Source of the DNA: Mycolicibacterium sp. P9-64
Lineage (GTDB): Bacteria; Actinomycetota; Actinomycetes; Mycobacteriales; Mycobacteriaceae
Assembly (NCBI RefSeq): GCF_008329605.1
Contig: NZ_NPKO01000002.1
Coordinates: forward strand, 496,001 to 560,000
Direction of reading: 5' to 3'
DNA length: 64,000 nt
Of this stretch, positions 1 through 9,527 are shown piece by piece. Position numbers and translations under genes: made by a program. The number at the start of each line of letters is the position of its first letter. Positions within the stretch are counted from its first letter, which is position 1. Below the pieces are notes generated by a model, which was given only the letters and a program-made list of their open reading frames with translations, had not been told where the DNA came from and did not search any database.

Positions 1-327
1 CTTGGCAGTGTCCATGTCGCCGTCAACCTCTTCGGGGGAAGGGAAATTCCTCTTTTGGCATGCAATCTACTTGGTGTTTGCACACAATGTGGTGTAGAAA
101 CAAAGCGCTGGACGTCGGGGGTGGTGTGCCTTGGCACTGCAGCCCCGGTCAGCCGTCAAGCACTGTCGCCGTGCGTGTTTGGTGACCGGCGTGTCCCGCC
201 TCGCAACGTCCTCACGTAGTCCCTGTCGCGCGGTCCTACCGCCGAGCAAGGACCGTTGGGTGCGGCGGCGGCTCGCAACCACTCGGCAGCGCGACTGCGT
301 TCCGACCCCACGACGAAGGAGAAGCAC
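1..327. other. Left-edge non-coding region with promoter
   Basis: No convincing gene is seen in the first 327 bases. The stretch carries the first copy of the recurrent 40-bp element (59-98) and the untranslated leader of the MBL-fold gene. The leader would be about 220 bases if transcription begins just after the -10-like hexamer at 95-100. Short open frames here lack a ribosome binding site and recognisable composition. Confidence 0.6.
59..100 (+). promoter_or_regulatory. GntR-type box and promoter, copy A
   Basis: CATGCAAT (59-66), 12 bases, TGCACACAAT (79-88), 2 bases, GGTGTAGA (91-98). The same three blocks at the same spacing occur at 1232, 3639 and 37368. A -35-like TTGGTG (71-76) and -10-like TAGAAA (95-100) are 18 bases apart, so the conserved middle block lies inside the promoter spacer, where a repressor would block polymerase. 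It faces the MBL-fold gene at 328. Binding by the GntR at 1280 is inferred. Confidence 0.7.
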
Positions 328-1071
328 ATGGGGATGACCATTCATCCGCTGGATCTGGGGTCGGGCATCGTGGACAGCAGCTTCCTGGTGCGCGGCTGGA
401 ATCCCGGCACGCCCATCGAGGCGCCGTGCTTGTCCTATCTGATCCTTGGCTCAGAGACGCCGATCGTGGTGGACGCCAGTTATCGAGACGCCGCGGCGAT
501 GAATGCGAGTCCGGGATCGAACTTCGCCGAGCGCAGCGAGGAGCAGAGCTTCGCCGGCCAGCTGGCCAAATTCGATCTCCGCCCCGAGGACGTTGGTTTG
601 TTCATCTCCACCCATCTACATCGCGACCACACCGGACTGATCGACAAGCTGCCCAACGCGCGGATCGCGGTGCAGCGTCGAGAGCTGGAGCACGCGGCCA
701 CGACGGCGGGCTTCGATCGCGTGGACATCGCCAAGCTGGTCGGCCCGCTGTTCGAGAGAATCGAGTTCGTCGAGGAACGCGACGGTGACAAGGAGCTGGC
801 ACCGGGCGTCTCGGTCGTATGGACCGGCGGACACTCACCGGGGCATCAAATCGTGTACGTCGAACTCGATTCCGGGCTGGCGGTCATCACCGGCGATCTC
901 GTCAACCGGAAGAATCCTGGGCTGGATCTGCAACTTCCACCCGGCTGGATCACCAACCTGACCGAGGCCATGCTGGGACTCAAGCGCATCACGCGAGACG
1001 CCCCCACCCACGTTCTCCCCATGCATGATTCAAACGTGTGGGTCGAGTATCCCGACGGGGTAATCGCCTAG
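328..1071 (+). CDS. MBL-fold metallo-hydrolase, AHL-lactonase-like
   Basis: A 247-residue metallo-beta-lactamase-fold hydrolase. The metal motif is visible as H96-L-H98-R-D100-H101, followed by a GGHSPGH histidine near 171, the bridging aspartate in ITGDLV near 191 and a late histidine in LPMHD. This set is typical of the N-acyl-homoserine lactonase-like branch, which opens lactone rings with two zinc ions. The start at 328 is preceded by an AAGGAGAAG-type binding site at about 315-323; an in-frame start at 256 has none. It is the first gene behind regulatory box A and probably hydrolyses a lactone or ester in the catabolic block rather than a quorum signal, but the substrate is unknown. Confidence 0.85.
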   Translation: MGMTIHPLDLGSGIVDSSFLVRGWNPGTPIEAPCLSYLILGSETPIVVDASYRDAAAMNASPGSNFAERSEEQSFAGQLAKFDLRPEDVGLFISTHLHRDHTGLIDKLPNARIAVQRRELEHAATTAGFDRVDIAKLVGPLFERIEFVEERDGDKELAPGVSVVWTGGHSPGHQIVYVELDSGLAVITGDLVNRKNPGLDLQLPPGWITNLTEAMLGLKRITRDAPTHVLPMHDSNVWVEYPDGVIA

Positions 1072-1231
1072 GGGCTGGGCCGCACCCCGCGGTCACCCTC
1101 GACGTGTCTGCACTGGACGCAGTCGACCGGCCGGAAGGAGGGGGGTCGGCGACGGTGCCGCCGTGCACCCGGGAGAGGTCGCCGCGACGGCGCCGACCTG
1201 GAGGTCAGCACGCAACAGACACAAGAAGTTA

Positions 1232-1273
1232 CATGCAATTCGGCTTGCAAATGTACACAATTTGGTGTAGAGA
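1232..1273 (+). promoter_or_regulatory. GntR-type box and promoter, copy B (autoregulatory)
   Basis: CATGCAAT (1232-1239), TGTACACAAT (1252-1261) and GGTGTAGA (1264-1271). TTGCAA (1245-1250) and TAGAGA (1268-1273) form a 17-base-spaced promoter. Transcription would begin near 1280, exactly at the GTG of the GntR gene, so this looks like a leaderless, self-controlled promoter. TGTACAC and GGTGTA form an imperfect inverted repeat across the spacer. Confidence 0.75.
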
Positions 1274-1279
1274 TGAGCC

Positions 1280-1972
1280 GTGACTTCAGTGACCGATACC
1301 GGCTCGGCGCGTAGAACCACCGAGCAAGTCGTCGCCACTCTGCGCGATGAGATTCTCATGGGCCACCTTCGGGGCGGGCACCCGGTGCGGGAGCAGGAGA
1401 TCGCCCAGCGACTCGGGGTCAGCCGCACGCCGGTGCGCGAAGCCCTGGCACGCCTGGTCACCGAGGGTCTGCTCGTCAAGGACGAGAACAAGTCGGCGCA
1501 CGTCTTCCAGCCCTCGCTGCAGGAATTGCTGGAGATTTACGAGATCCGCACTCCGCTGGAGTCGTTGTCCGCGCGCATCGCGTGCGAGGACCCGACACCT
1601 GCCTACCTGGAGCGGTTGCGCGACGCCGCCCGAGCCCTCGACGCCGTCCACGATCTGGGCGATTGGGTGGCCCGGCACGAGGACTTTCACCGCGCTCTCT
1701 TCGAGAGCGGTCGCCGGCCCCGCTTGGAGGGCATGGTGCGGACGCTGCGTGCGCAGTCCGAGCCCTACGTGCGCTTCGCCGCTGCGGACAACGGACTCCG
1801 CGCGAAGGCCGGACACGACCACGTGAAGCTGACGGCGCTGGCCGAGGCCGGCGACGGTCGCGGCGTGGAAGCTACCGTGAAGACCCACCTGCTTCGGACG
1901 ACCAAGCACGTGACTGCGCTGCTGAACAACTACCAGTCGGCAGGCTTGTCCCTGCGGGATGCGCTGCGCTGA
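1280..1972 (+). CDS. GntR-family (FadR/FCD) transcriptional regulator
   Basis: A 230-residue regulator with an N-terminal winged helix-turn-helix (about residues 12-80, including VSRTPVREAL) and a C-terminal FCD ligand domain with histidines in the HEDFHRAL region, near 195 and around 207, which usually bind a metal and a carboxylate effector. The GTG at 1280 coincides with the predicted transcription start of box B, so the message is probably leaderless. No other FCD regulator lies in the left catabolic block, and four boxes of one type surround it and its neighbours. It is the most likely owner of that regulon. FCD regulators usually sense organic acids or CoA-pathway intermediates; the effector here is unknown. 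Confidence 0.9.
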   Translation: MTSVTDTGSARRTTEQVVATLRDEILMGHLRGGHPVREQEIAQRLGVSRTPVREALARLVTEGLLVKDENKSAHVFQPSLQELLEIYEIRTPLESLSARIACEDPTPAYLERLRDAARALDAVHDLGDWVARHEDFHRALFESGRRPRLEGMVRTLRAQSEPYVRFAAADNGLRAKAGHDHVKLTALAEAGDGRGVEATVKTHLLRTTKHVTALLNNYQSAGLSLRDALR

Positions 1973-2002
1973 CACCGGCGAGCAGTGGGCGCTGGTGCAG
2001 CG

Positions 2003-3577
2003 CTAATTGACCTGGCGCTTCTGGCCTGCCCAAAAGGGTTCCCGCAGCTTGAACTTCTGCAGCTTGCCCGTCGCCGTCCGGGCTAATGCGTCGCGGAACT
2101 GCACCGACGTGGGGGCTTTGTATCCGGCCGCCCTGTCTTTGCACCAGGCGATCAGGTCGGCCTCGGAGACGTCCTCTCCCGCGGCGAGAACGACCAGGGC
2201 GCAGATGGTTTCACCCCACTTCTCGTGCGGCACGCCGATGACGGCGACTTCGGCGACGGCGGGATGGGAGAAGATGACGTCCTCGACTTCGATGGAGGAG
2301 ACGTTCTCCCCTCCGGTGATGATGACGTCCTTCTTGCGGTCGGAGATCGTCAGGTAGCCGTCGTCGCCGATGACGCCACCGTCGCCGGTGTGAAACCAGC
2401 CCTCGCGCAGCGCGCGCTCGGTCTCCTCGGGTTGCTCCCAGTAGCCTTCCAGACACACGTTCGACCGGGCGAGCACCTCTCCGGTGCCGTGACCGTCGTC
2501 GTCGTCCTCAGGTGCCTGGATCTTGAGGGTCACCCCCAGTGCCGGAGCGCCGGCGCGGGTCAGCTTTTCGGCGCGTTCCTGTGAGGACAGGCCATCCCAT
2601 TCCGCGCGTGTGCGGTTGATCGTGAGCAGCGGGCTGGTCTCGGTGAGTCCATAGATTTGGACGAACTTCCAGCCGAGTTCGTCCTCGACGCGAGCGACGG
2701 TCTTGGTGGGCGGCGGGGCGCCGGCCATGATGATGCGTACCCGATTGCGGCCGGGGATCTCACCCTCCCACCGTTGGGCCGCCTCGAGTACCGCTGCTGC
2801 CACGGTGGGCGCGGCGCACATGACGGTGACCCCATGCTTGTCGACTCGACGCAGAATCTCGGCGCCGTCGATCTTGCGGAGAACGATGTGTTGGGCGCCC
2901 ATGCCGGTCATCGCGAACGGCATTCCCCAACCGTTGGCGTGAAACATCGGCAGGGTGTGCAAGTAGACGTCGCGGTCGGTGACCCCCGCGTGCAGTGCGA
3001 ACGTGACCGCGTTGGCCCAGATGCTGCGGTGAGTGATCTGCACTCCCTTGGGTCGGCCGGTGGTGCCCGAGGTGTAGTTGATGGTGGCCGTCGCGTTCTC
3101 GTCGTGCTCCCATGGCACGGGCTCGGCATGGCTCACCCCGCCCAGGGGTGGCCCGAAGAGGTCGCCGTCATCGCCCAGGACGAAGCGGTGCTTGGCCGTC
3201 ACGCCCTTGAGCGCGTCGTCGAGTTCAGGGTCGACGTAGAGCACGTCGGCGCCGGAATGCGCCACGATGTACTGCACCTCGTCGGCGCGGAGCCGGAAGT
3301 TCACCGGCACGAGCACCCGGCCGAATCCGGAGACGCCGAAGAACGAGGTAAGCAGGCGCGCGCTGTTGTGGCTGACCACGGCGACGCGATCACCTGGGCC
3401 CACCCCAAGCGCGTCGAGGTGGGCGGCCTGGCGCCGGACCAGCTCGCCGAACCTCGCGTAGGTCAGATCGCCCAAGGACGTTGCCGGCTGGTCGGGCTCG
3501 TCGATGACACCGACCCGCTGGCCATAGACCTGCACGGCGCGGTCGATGAAGTCGGCGACGCTGAACGGAACGATCAC
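2003..3577 (-). CDS. AMP-forming acyl-CoA synthetase
   Basis: A 524-residue ANL-superfamily ligase that would activate a carboxylic acid to its CoA thioester through an acyl-adenylate. The P-loop-like motif YTSGTTGRPKG is at about 168-178, YGLTETSP and the GWFHTGD hinge region follow, and the catalytic lysine lies in TATGKLQK near the C-terminus. The start is a GTG at 3577 preceded by AAGGAGG six bases upstream; upstream in-frame starts lie within the regulatory element and lack a binding site. It is divergent from the EthD/Hyu operon across box C, so it may belong to the same regulon. Its substrate is probably the acid intermediate of this pathway, not a long-chain fatty acid, but this is inferred from context only. 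Confidence 0.88.
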   Translation of the reverse strand: MIVPFSVADFIDRAVQVYGQRVGVIDEPDQPATSLGDLTYARFGELVRRQAAHLDALGVGPGDRVAVVSHNSARLLTSFFGVSGFGRVLVPVNFRLRADEVQYIVAHSGADVLYVDPELDDALKGVTAKHRFVLGDDGDLFGPPLGGVSHAEPVPWEHDENATATINYTSGTTGRPKGVQITHRSIWANAVTFALHAGVTDRDVYLHTLPMFHANGWGMPFAMTGMGAQHIVLRKIDGAEILRRVDKHGVTVMCAAPTVAAAVLEAAQRWEGEIPGRNRVRIIMAGAPPPTKTVARVEDELGWKFVQIYGLTETSPLLTINRTRAEWDGLSSQERAEKLTRAGAPALGVTLKIQAPEDDDDGHGTGEVLARSNVCLEGYWEQPEETERALREGWFHTGDGGVIGDDGYLTISDRKKDVIITGGENVSSIEVEDVIFSHPAVAEVAVIGVPHEKWGETICALVVLAAGEDVSEADLIAWCKDRAAGYKAPTSVQFRDALARTATGKLQKFKLREPFWAGQKRQVN

Positions 3578-3638
3578 GGAGGTCCTCCTTGACGGGGGTT
3601 GGACGGTGGACAGTCGATGCCCAGACCATGCTGTATTA

Positions 3639-3680
3639 CATGCAATGTGCCTTGCAAGTGCACACAATCCGGTGTACAAC
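3639..3680 (+). promoter_or_regulatory. GntR-type box and promoter, copy C
   Basis: CATGCAAT (3639-3646), TGCACACAAT (3659-3668) and GGTGTACA (3671-3678), the best palindromic copy: TGCACAC facing GTGTACA. TTGCAA (3652-3657) and TACAAC (3675-3680) are 17 bases apart. The promoter faces the EthD and hyuAB genes, with a leader of about 140 bases. The element also sits between the divergent acyl-CoA ligase and that operon. Confidence 0.75.
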
Positions 3681-3826
3681 AGATCCTATGCGACTGTGAC
3701 GGATGGCACTGCAGCAGGCCAGGAATCACCCACCCAGCGCCCTCCTGGCAGCGGCAACACCTCGAACACCGTCACCCGGAGCAGTTCCGCCGCAGCGGCG
3801 CCGCGCTAAGAGAAAGAAGTCGAACA

Positions 3827-4159
3827 ATGAGCAGCTTTGACCTTGGACGGGGCCTGGTCGTGGTCGGCACGGACGTGGTGCCTGCGGCCGAAGCCGAGTA
3901 CCACGCGTGGTACAACGACGAGCACTTTCCTGAGCGCGCCGCCATCGACGGAATCCTCTGGGGACAGCGCTACCGGTTGGTCGACGGCGACGGGGTCCGC
4001 TTCCTGGCGTTGTTCGGGATGCGCGACGTGAACGTGGTGAAGGAAGAACAGTTCACCTCCCTTGCGGTGACTCCCCGCACGCAGAGCCTCAAGCCGCACC
4101 TGACGACCTTCACCCGCGGGGTGTACGAGTTTCTGCCCCCGTCCACCTTCGCCAAGTAG
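3827..4159 (+). CDS. EthD-like dimeric alpha/beta-barrel protein
   Basis: A 110-residue protein with the small ferredoxin-like fold expected for EthD/ABM proteins; the motif YHAWYNDEHFPER (about residues 23-35) is typical of this group, where the histidines line a small pocket. Such proteins act as dimers in degradative pathways, as cofactor-free oxygenases, isomerases or accessory factors. The ATG at 3827 is preceded by AGAAAGAAG. It is the first gene after box C, 208 bases upstream of hyuA, and probably in the same transcript. A specific reaction cannot be given. Confidence 0.75.
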   Translation: MSSFDLGRGLVVVGTDVVPAAEAEYHAWYNDEHFPERAAIDGILWGQRYRLVDGDGVRFLALFGMRDVNVVKEEQFTSLAVTPRTQSLKPHLTTFTRGVYEFLPPSTFAK

Positions 4160-4367
4160 CCCAGGTGCGTGCCGCACGTGGCGGGGCCGGGGGTCAGCGC
4201 CAGCCCCGTCCGCATCGCGACCGCGCCGATACCCACTGGCGGCACAGCGCTGTCGTGGCACCTGGCGGCGCGGCCGGACCAGGTCTGATCGTGGCCGACG
4301 GCCCCGATCAACCGCACACGCACCTTTCCGTGACCGGACGGCGTGTCCGAGCACAGAGGAGATCACC

Positions 4368-6428
4368 ATGCTGAAGATCGGTATCGACGTCGGGGGCACC
4401 TTCACCGATGGCTTGATGGTCGACGAGTCGACGGGCCACATCGTGACCTGCAAGGTGCCCTCGACGCGAGACGATCCCAGCATCGGCGTTACACGCGCGC
4501 TCGAAGCCCTTATGGCACAACGGGACTGGGCCGAGGTGGGCTTCCTGGCCCACGCGACGACCGTCGCCACCAACGCCGTCATCGAAGCCCGCGGCCCCAA
4601 GACTGCCCTGCTCACCACACGTGGTTTCCGCGACGCCATCGAGATCGGTCGACTCTCCCGCCCGGCCGCCCTGCTCTACGACTATCGCTCGCCGATGCCA
4701 CCTCCGCTCATCCCGCGGCGCCTGCGGTTCGAGGTAACCGAACGACTCGACGCCTCCGGTGAGGTGCTCACTGCCATCGACGAAGACGAACTGCGTGCCC
4801 TGGCCTACCAGTTCAAGGGGGCGGGCGTCGAAGCGATCGCGGTCTGCTTCCTGCACTCCTACGCCAACTCGGCGCACGAACGCCGCGCCGGGGAAATACT
4901 CACCGAGATCCTCGACGACGTGGCGATCTCGTTGTCGTCAGACGTGCTCCCCGAGGCCGGGGAATTCGAGCGGGCCAGCACGACGGCGGCCAACGCGTTC
5001 CTGCAACCCTTGATGAGTCGCTACCTCGTCGCCCTCGGCGAGCGAACGGCCCAGGCGCGGGCGCACTCCGGAATGCAGTGGCATGTCATGCAATCCAACG
5101 GCGGCATGGCCCGCATCGATCACACCCGACGCTACCCCGTGCACACCCTCATCTCGGGGCCGGCCGCCGGGGTGGCAGGCGGTGCACACCTGGGCCGGCT
5201 GCTCGGTCTGGATCGCATCATCACCGCCGACATGGGGGGCACCAGCCTCGACGTGGCGTTGATCTCCGACGGCGTGGTCGAAGTAACCACCGCCGGAGAA
5301 ATCGCGTTCCGACCGGTCAAAGTTCCGATGCTCGACCTGGAGACGGTGGGAGCCGGCGGGGGAAGCATCGCCTGGATCGACGCCTCCGGCGGGCTTCGCA
5401 TCGGACCCGACAGCGCGGGATCCACACCTGGGCCAGCCTGCTACGGGCACGGCGGCCAGGACGCCACCGTGTCCGACGCCGACATCGTCTTGGGATATCT
5501 GCCCCCTGACGGCCTGCTCGGCGACGAGATTCAGCTACGACGCGACCTCGCCGAAGCGGCCTGCGGGCGCATCGGGGCCCAGCTCGGGATGGACGCCGTG
5601 CAGGCAGCGGACGCCATCGTCGCGATCGTCAATCACACAATGTCCGACGCCATCGCCACGGTGTCGATCCGCCGCGGACATGAGCCCCAAGACTTTGCGC
5701 TGTGCGCATTCGGCGGGGCCGGGGGCATGCACGCGGTAGCCATGGCCGAATCGCTGGGCATCCCGTGGGTCGTCATTCCGCCCACCGCCGGATGCTTTTC
5801 CGCCCTGGGGCTGACCGTCGCGGACCTGACCCACACCTACGTGCAGACACTCGCCGGATCCGGGCCGGTCACCGATGGATCAGTGCGTGGCGCCTTGGAC
5901 GTGCTGAGCGCGCGCGCGGAGGACGACCTGCGCTCCGGAGGTGTGGCAGCCACTGATTGCGAGATCCGCGAGGAAGTCGACGCCCGTTACGTCGGGCAGC
6001 TCGAAACCCTGACCGTGCCCTACACCGACTCGCTGGAAAAGACCGCGCACAACTTCGAAGCCGAGTACATGCGCAAGTACGGCTACATGCGCACCGGGCA
6101 CGCCGTCGAACTGGTCAACGCCCGTGTGCACGCCATCGGCAGGATGCACCGCGAGGCCGTCCGCGCGGACTGGACAGTGGCCGGGCGCGCCGGCGACGAC
6201 ACGGGCCACCGGCAGCGTCGTGTGTTCTTCCACGACCTCGGGTGGATGGACACCGTGATCGTGGACCGCAGCACCCTCAGTTCGTCGACCGTCGTCACGG
6301 GACCGGCGATCGTCGAACAAAGTGATGCCACCACCGTGGTGCCACCGGGATACGTCGCCGTCACCGACGAAACGACCAAGTCGCTGATCATCGGACGCCA
6401 CGCATGGAAGAGGTCGGGAAATGTCTGA
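4368..6428 (+). CDS. Hydantoinase/oxoprolinase family protein, subunit A (HyuA-like)
   Basis: A 686-residue member of the hydantoinase A / acetone carboxylase beta-type family, close to the usual 690. The N-terminal actin-like ATPase half begins with IDVGGTFTDG (residues 5-14); a second phosphate loop is visible as DMGGTSLDVA. These enzymes couple ATP hydrolysis to opening of a cyclic amide or imide (N-methylhydantoinase, oxoprolinase) or, with homologous partners, to carboxylation of ketones. The ATG has a strong AGAGGAG site at about 4355. The gene overlaps hyuB by 8 bases, so the two form an obligate pair. Without a gamma subunit, the hydantoinase-type activity looks somewhat more likely than acetone carboxylation, but both remain open. 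Confidence 0.87.
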   Translation: MLKIGIDVGGTFTDGLMVDESTGHIVTCKVPSTRDDPSIGVTRALEALMAQRDWAEVGFLAHATTVATNAVIEARGPKTALLTTRGFRDAIEIGRLSRPAALLYDYRSPMPPPLIPRRLRFEVTERLDASGEVLTAIDEDELRALAYQFKGAGVEAIAVCFLHSYANSAHERRAGEILTEILDDVAISLSSDVLPEAGEFERASTTAANAFLQPLMSRYLVALGERTAQARAHSGMQWHVMQSNGGMARIDHTRRYPVHTLISGPAAGVAGGAHLGRLLGLDRIITADMGGTSLDVALISDGVVEVTTAGEIAFRPVKVPMLDLETVGAGGGSIAWIDASGGLRIGPDSAGSTPGPACYGHGGQDATVSDADIVLGYLPPDGLLGDEIQLRRDLAEAACGRIGAQLGMDAVQAADAIVAIVNHTMSDAIATVSIRRGHEPQDFALCAFGGAGGMHAVAMAESLGIPWVVIPPTAGCFSALGLTVADLTHTYVQTLAGSGPVTDGSVRGALDVLSARAEDDLRSGGVAATDCEIREEVDARYVGQLETLTVPYTDSLEKTAHNFEAEYMRKYGYMRTGHAVELVNARVHAIGRMHREAVRADWTVAGRAGDDTGHRQRRVFFHDLGWMDTVIVDRSTLSSSTVVTGPAIVEQSDATTVVPPGYVAVTDETTKSLIIGRHAWKRSGNV

Positions 6429-8130
6429 TGCCGCTGATGCCATCACCGAGCAGGTCGTGCAGAGCGCACTGATTCACGCCACACTGCAGATGAAGGGCCT
6501 GGTCATGCGGGCCGCCTACTCCCCCCTGTGGAAAGAGGCAGGAGACATGGCCTGCGCGTTACTCGACAAGCACGGCCGCTTGATCGCCCAAGGGCCAGGC
6601 GACATTCCGGGCATGCTGGCCACCATCCCCTTGACGGTGCAGAGCATGATCGACGAGGGGTGCGAATTTCAGCCCGGGGACGTCATCTTGCACAACGATC
6701 CCTACCGGGGCAGCAACCACCTGCCCGACGTGCTCATGGCCAAGCCGGTCTTCGTCGACACTCGGTTGATCGGGTTCAGCGCCGTGCGCGGTCACTGGCT
6801 CGACGTCGGGGGGTCAACGCCAGGCAGCTTCAACGCCGCAATGGGCGACATCCACGCCGAGGGACTGCGTTTCGGACCGGTGTACCTCTACGAAGCCGGC
6901 GTCTACAACCGCACCCTGCACCACATCCTGGAACTCAACCTACGCCGCCCCAGTGACCGATTCGGCGACATCAACGCCCAGCTCGCGGGCTGCGACATGG
7001 GTGAGCGGCGACTGCTGGAGGTGGCGACCCGCTACGGGGTCGACAAACTAGAAGCCATCATCGAGAGGTTCCTGGAGAATTCGGCGACGTTGATGCGCAC
7101 GGCGCTGACACGAATCCCCAACGGCACCTACGAATTCACCGACTACCTCGACCTCGACGGGATCGGTGGTGAGGACATCCGATTGCACTGCGCCCTAACC
7201 GCGCACGACGGATCGGTCACCGTGGACTTCGAGGGCACCAGCCCCCAATCCAAGACCGGTCTCAACGCGCCCTGGTCGGTGACCGCGGCCGGGGTGTACT
7301 TCGCGCTGAAGTCCTTCGTCGACGCCGACACCCCCTCCAATTCCGGAACCTACGCCCCCGTCGAGGTAAAAGCACCCGCCGCGTCGGCGGTCAACGCCGC
7401 CTACCCGGCGGCGACCATCGTCGGCAGCACCGAGGTAGGCGCTCGAGTGGTCGACGTGGTGTGGGGCGCTCTGAACAAGGCACTCGGAGGTTCTGAACTC
7501 GCCTTCGGCAACGGCAGTTCCTGCGTGGTGTCGCTTTCGGGTGTCGACGAGCGATACGACGACGCCCGCCAATTCATCATCGGAGAGGTCAACGGAGCCG
7601 CCGGAGGCGCCTCGGCCCAATGCGACGGCATCAACGCCATGCGCAGCGGGTTGGGCAACGCCGGAACCACCAGCGCCGAAGGTCTGGAGCTTCGCTTTCC
7701 CCTGCGCATCGAGAGCCACGAAATCGTGCCCGACACGGGGGGAGCCGGTCAGTTCCGCGGCGGGTGCGCTGTGCGACGCACCTTCAGGCTGTCGCAAGAC
7801 ACCCTGGTCACCATTGCCATGGACCGCGGACGGTATGCACCAGAAGGCGCCGCAGGAGGGCGTCCGGGTGCCGTCGCCGACGCGAGCGTGGAGCTGCACG
7901 GCGACGTCGAAGCTCTACCGACCAAGAACCCTCCCACGCAGTGGCCGGCGGACACATTGGTCACCGTGACCAGCGCCGGCGGTGGCGGCGTCGGCACGCC
8001 CCGATCACGACCGCCACAGGCGGTACTGGCTGACGTCGCCGACGGCTATGTCAGCGCCGCGGCCGCTGTGGAGATCTATGGGTTGGCCGAGGACCCGCTC
8101 AGCCCATCAACCGAAGGGATTTCACGATGA
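6421..8130 (+). CDS. Hydantoinase B/oxoprolinase family protein (HyuB-like)
   Basis: A 569-residue partner of the preceding gene, of the hydantoinase B family (acetone/acetophenone carboxylase alpha-like). Typical segments are DMACALLD, GDVILHNDPYRGSNHLPD, which carries the metal-binding region of this family, and the glycine-rich GGAGQFRGG near the C-terminus. It starts inside the hyuA stop region and ends with a 4-base ATGA overlap into the CoA-transferase gene, so translation of hyuA, hyuB and the transferase is tightly coupled. It should form an A/B complex using ATP. The direct coupling to a family III CoA-transferase suggests that the ring-opening or carboxylation product is a free acid that is immediately converted to a CoA thioester. 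Confidence 0.87.
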   Translation: MSDAADAITEQVVQSALIHATLQMKGLVMRAAYSPLWKEAGDMACALLDKHGRLIAQGPGDIPGMLATIPLTVQSMIDEGCEFQPGDVILHNDPYRGSNHLPDVLMAKPVFVDTRLIGFSAVRGHWLDVGGSTPGSFNAAMGDIHAEGLRFGPVYLYEAGVYNRTLHHILELNLRRPSDRFGDINAQLAGCDMGERRLLEVATRYGVDKLEAIIERFLENSATLMRTALTRIPNGTYEFTDYLDLDGIGGEDIRLHCALTAHDGSVTVDFEGTSPQSKTGLNAPWSVTAAGVYFALKSFVDADTPSNSGTYAPVEVKAPAASAVNAAYPAATIVGSTEVGARVVDVVWGALNKALGGSELAFGNGSSCVVSLSGVDERYDDARQFIIGEVNGAAGGASAQCDGINAMRSGLGNAGTTSAEGLELRFPLRIESHEIVPDTGGAGQFRGGCAVRRTFRLSQDTLVTIAMDRGRYAPEGAAGGRPGAVADASVELHGDVEALPTKNPPTQWPADTLVTVTSAGGGGVGTPRSRPPQAVLADVADGYVSAAAAVEIYGLAEDPLSPSTEGISR

Positions 8131-9323
8131 ATAACGGACCGCTGTCGGACATTCGGATCCTGTCCGTGTCGGAATACGGTGCAGGACCGCTCACCACACA
8201 ACTGTTCGCCGACCTCGGTGCCGACGTCATCAAGATCGAGAACACCACGTTGGGTGACAGCGGCCGCTACGTGCCCCCGTATCAGTCCGGCGACGACAGC
8301 CTGTTCTTCCAGTCGGTCAACCGCGGTGCGCGAAGTGTGGCCATCGACCTGAAAACACCGGAGGGACAAGAGATTCTGGGCGCGTTGGCCGCCAAGGCCG
8401 ACGCGGTGTTCACCAACATTCGGCCCCGCGCCGCGGAGAAGCTCGGCCTGACCTACGAGTCGCTCAAAGCGTCCAACCCGGGGATCGTGGCGTTCCTGCT
8501 CACCGGCTGGGGACGTAACGGACCCGACTCCGCCCGGCCCGCCTACGACTACCTCGTCCAGGCAGCTGGCGGACAGATGGACCTCAACGCCGAAGAGGGG
8601 GAGAAACCACGTCGATCCGCCACCCCGTGGGTCGACACCTCGACGTCCTATGTCTCCGCGTTCGGCCTGCTCACCGCTATCCATCACGCCCGGCGGACCG
8701 GTGTCGGCTACGACGCCGAGTCGTCGATGTTGAACACCGCCATGACCCAATGGATGTACTTGAGTACCTGGTACCTCACCCACGGGTACGAACCGGACCG
8801 GCTGGCCGACTCCTCGCACCCCTCGATCGTTCCGTGCCAAGTCTTCAAGCTGGCCGACGGTCACGTCATGGTGACCTGCATGACCCAGCAGTTCTGGCGC
8901 AACCTGTGTGAGGCATTGCAGGTGCCCGGCCTCGCCGACGACCCGCGCTTCGCCACCTTCACTGATCGCCGCGAGAACAAGAAGGAACTGGTGGAGTTGC
9001 TCAACGACGCGTTCGAGAAGTTCACCCGAGACGACATTCGCACCGCCCTGGACGGACGGGTCCCGATGGAGATCGTGCGCTCCTTCGCCGAGGGGTTGGA
9101 CGAATATCGGACCAAGCATCCCGAAGCCATCGTGACCGTTGACCACCCGGAGTTCGGTCGCATCGAGATGGCCAGCGCGGCGATCTCGTCGCAGGGGTGG
9201 GAAACACATCCCACCAGGGGTCCCCGGTGGGGCGAGCACACCCGCTCTGTCCTGCTGGAAGCAGGCCTGGCCGAGGACGTCATCGGTTCCTACGTCGACA
9301 AGGGGATCGTCAAAGTCGACTGA
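8127..9323 (+). CDS. CaiB/BaiF family III CoA-transferase
   Basis: A 398-residue family III CoA-transferase. It shows the N-terminal GPLTTQLFADLGADVIKIE region and the segment RPAYDYLVQAAGG, whose aspartate is the expected residue for the aspartyl-CoA mixed anhydride. These enzymes move CoA between carboxylic acids, for example to oxalate, carnitine, itaconate or mesaconate. It begins in the stop codon of hyuB (ATGA overlap) and is followed by a double-MaoC hydratase and a CitE-like lyase. That order is known from itaconate and mesaconate breakdown (CoA-transferase, hydratase, citramalyl-CoA lyase). A C4/C5 dicarboxylate acceptor is therefore the best guess. Confidence 0.88.
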   Translation: MNNGPLSDIRILSVSEYGAGPLTTQLFADLGADVIKIENTTLGDSGRYVPPYQSGDDSLFFQSVNRGARSVAIDLKTPEGQEILGALAAKADAVFTNIRPRAAEKLGLTYESLKASNPGIVAFLLTGWGRNGPDSARPAYDYLVQAAGGQMDLNAEEGEKPRRSATPWVDTSTSYVSAFGLLTAIHHARRTGVGYDAESSMLNTAMTQWMYLSTWYLTHGYEPDRLADSSHPSIVPCQVFKLADGHVMVTCMTQQFWRNLCEALQVPGLADDPRFATFTDRRENKKELVELLNDAFEKFTRDDIRTALDGRVPMEIVRSFAEGLDEYRTKHPEAIVTVDHPEFGRIEMASAAISSQGWETHPTRGPRWGEHTRSVLLEAGLAEDVIGSYVDKGIVKVD

Positions 9324-9527
9324 TCGGCCCGAGCGGGCGGCGATAACAGCGTGCGCGTCGCCGCAGCACACATAGGTACGACCGACGATCGGCCCGACCG
9401 CGATCCCCGGGCCCGCTTGGCACACCGGTGTCGGAACGGACACGACGGCAGTTTTCCGGCCCGAGCCAGGCAGGTCGCGGCCGACGGGGGAGGCACATCC
9501 CCACCGGCTCACAGAGAGGCATCACAC

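Noticed and set aside
4160..4367. Possible small gene between the EthD-like gene and hyuA
   Set aside because: Frames there have no ribosome binding site or recognisable similarity; it is more likely an untranslated spacer.
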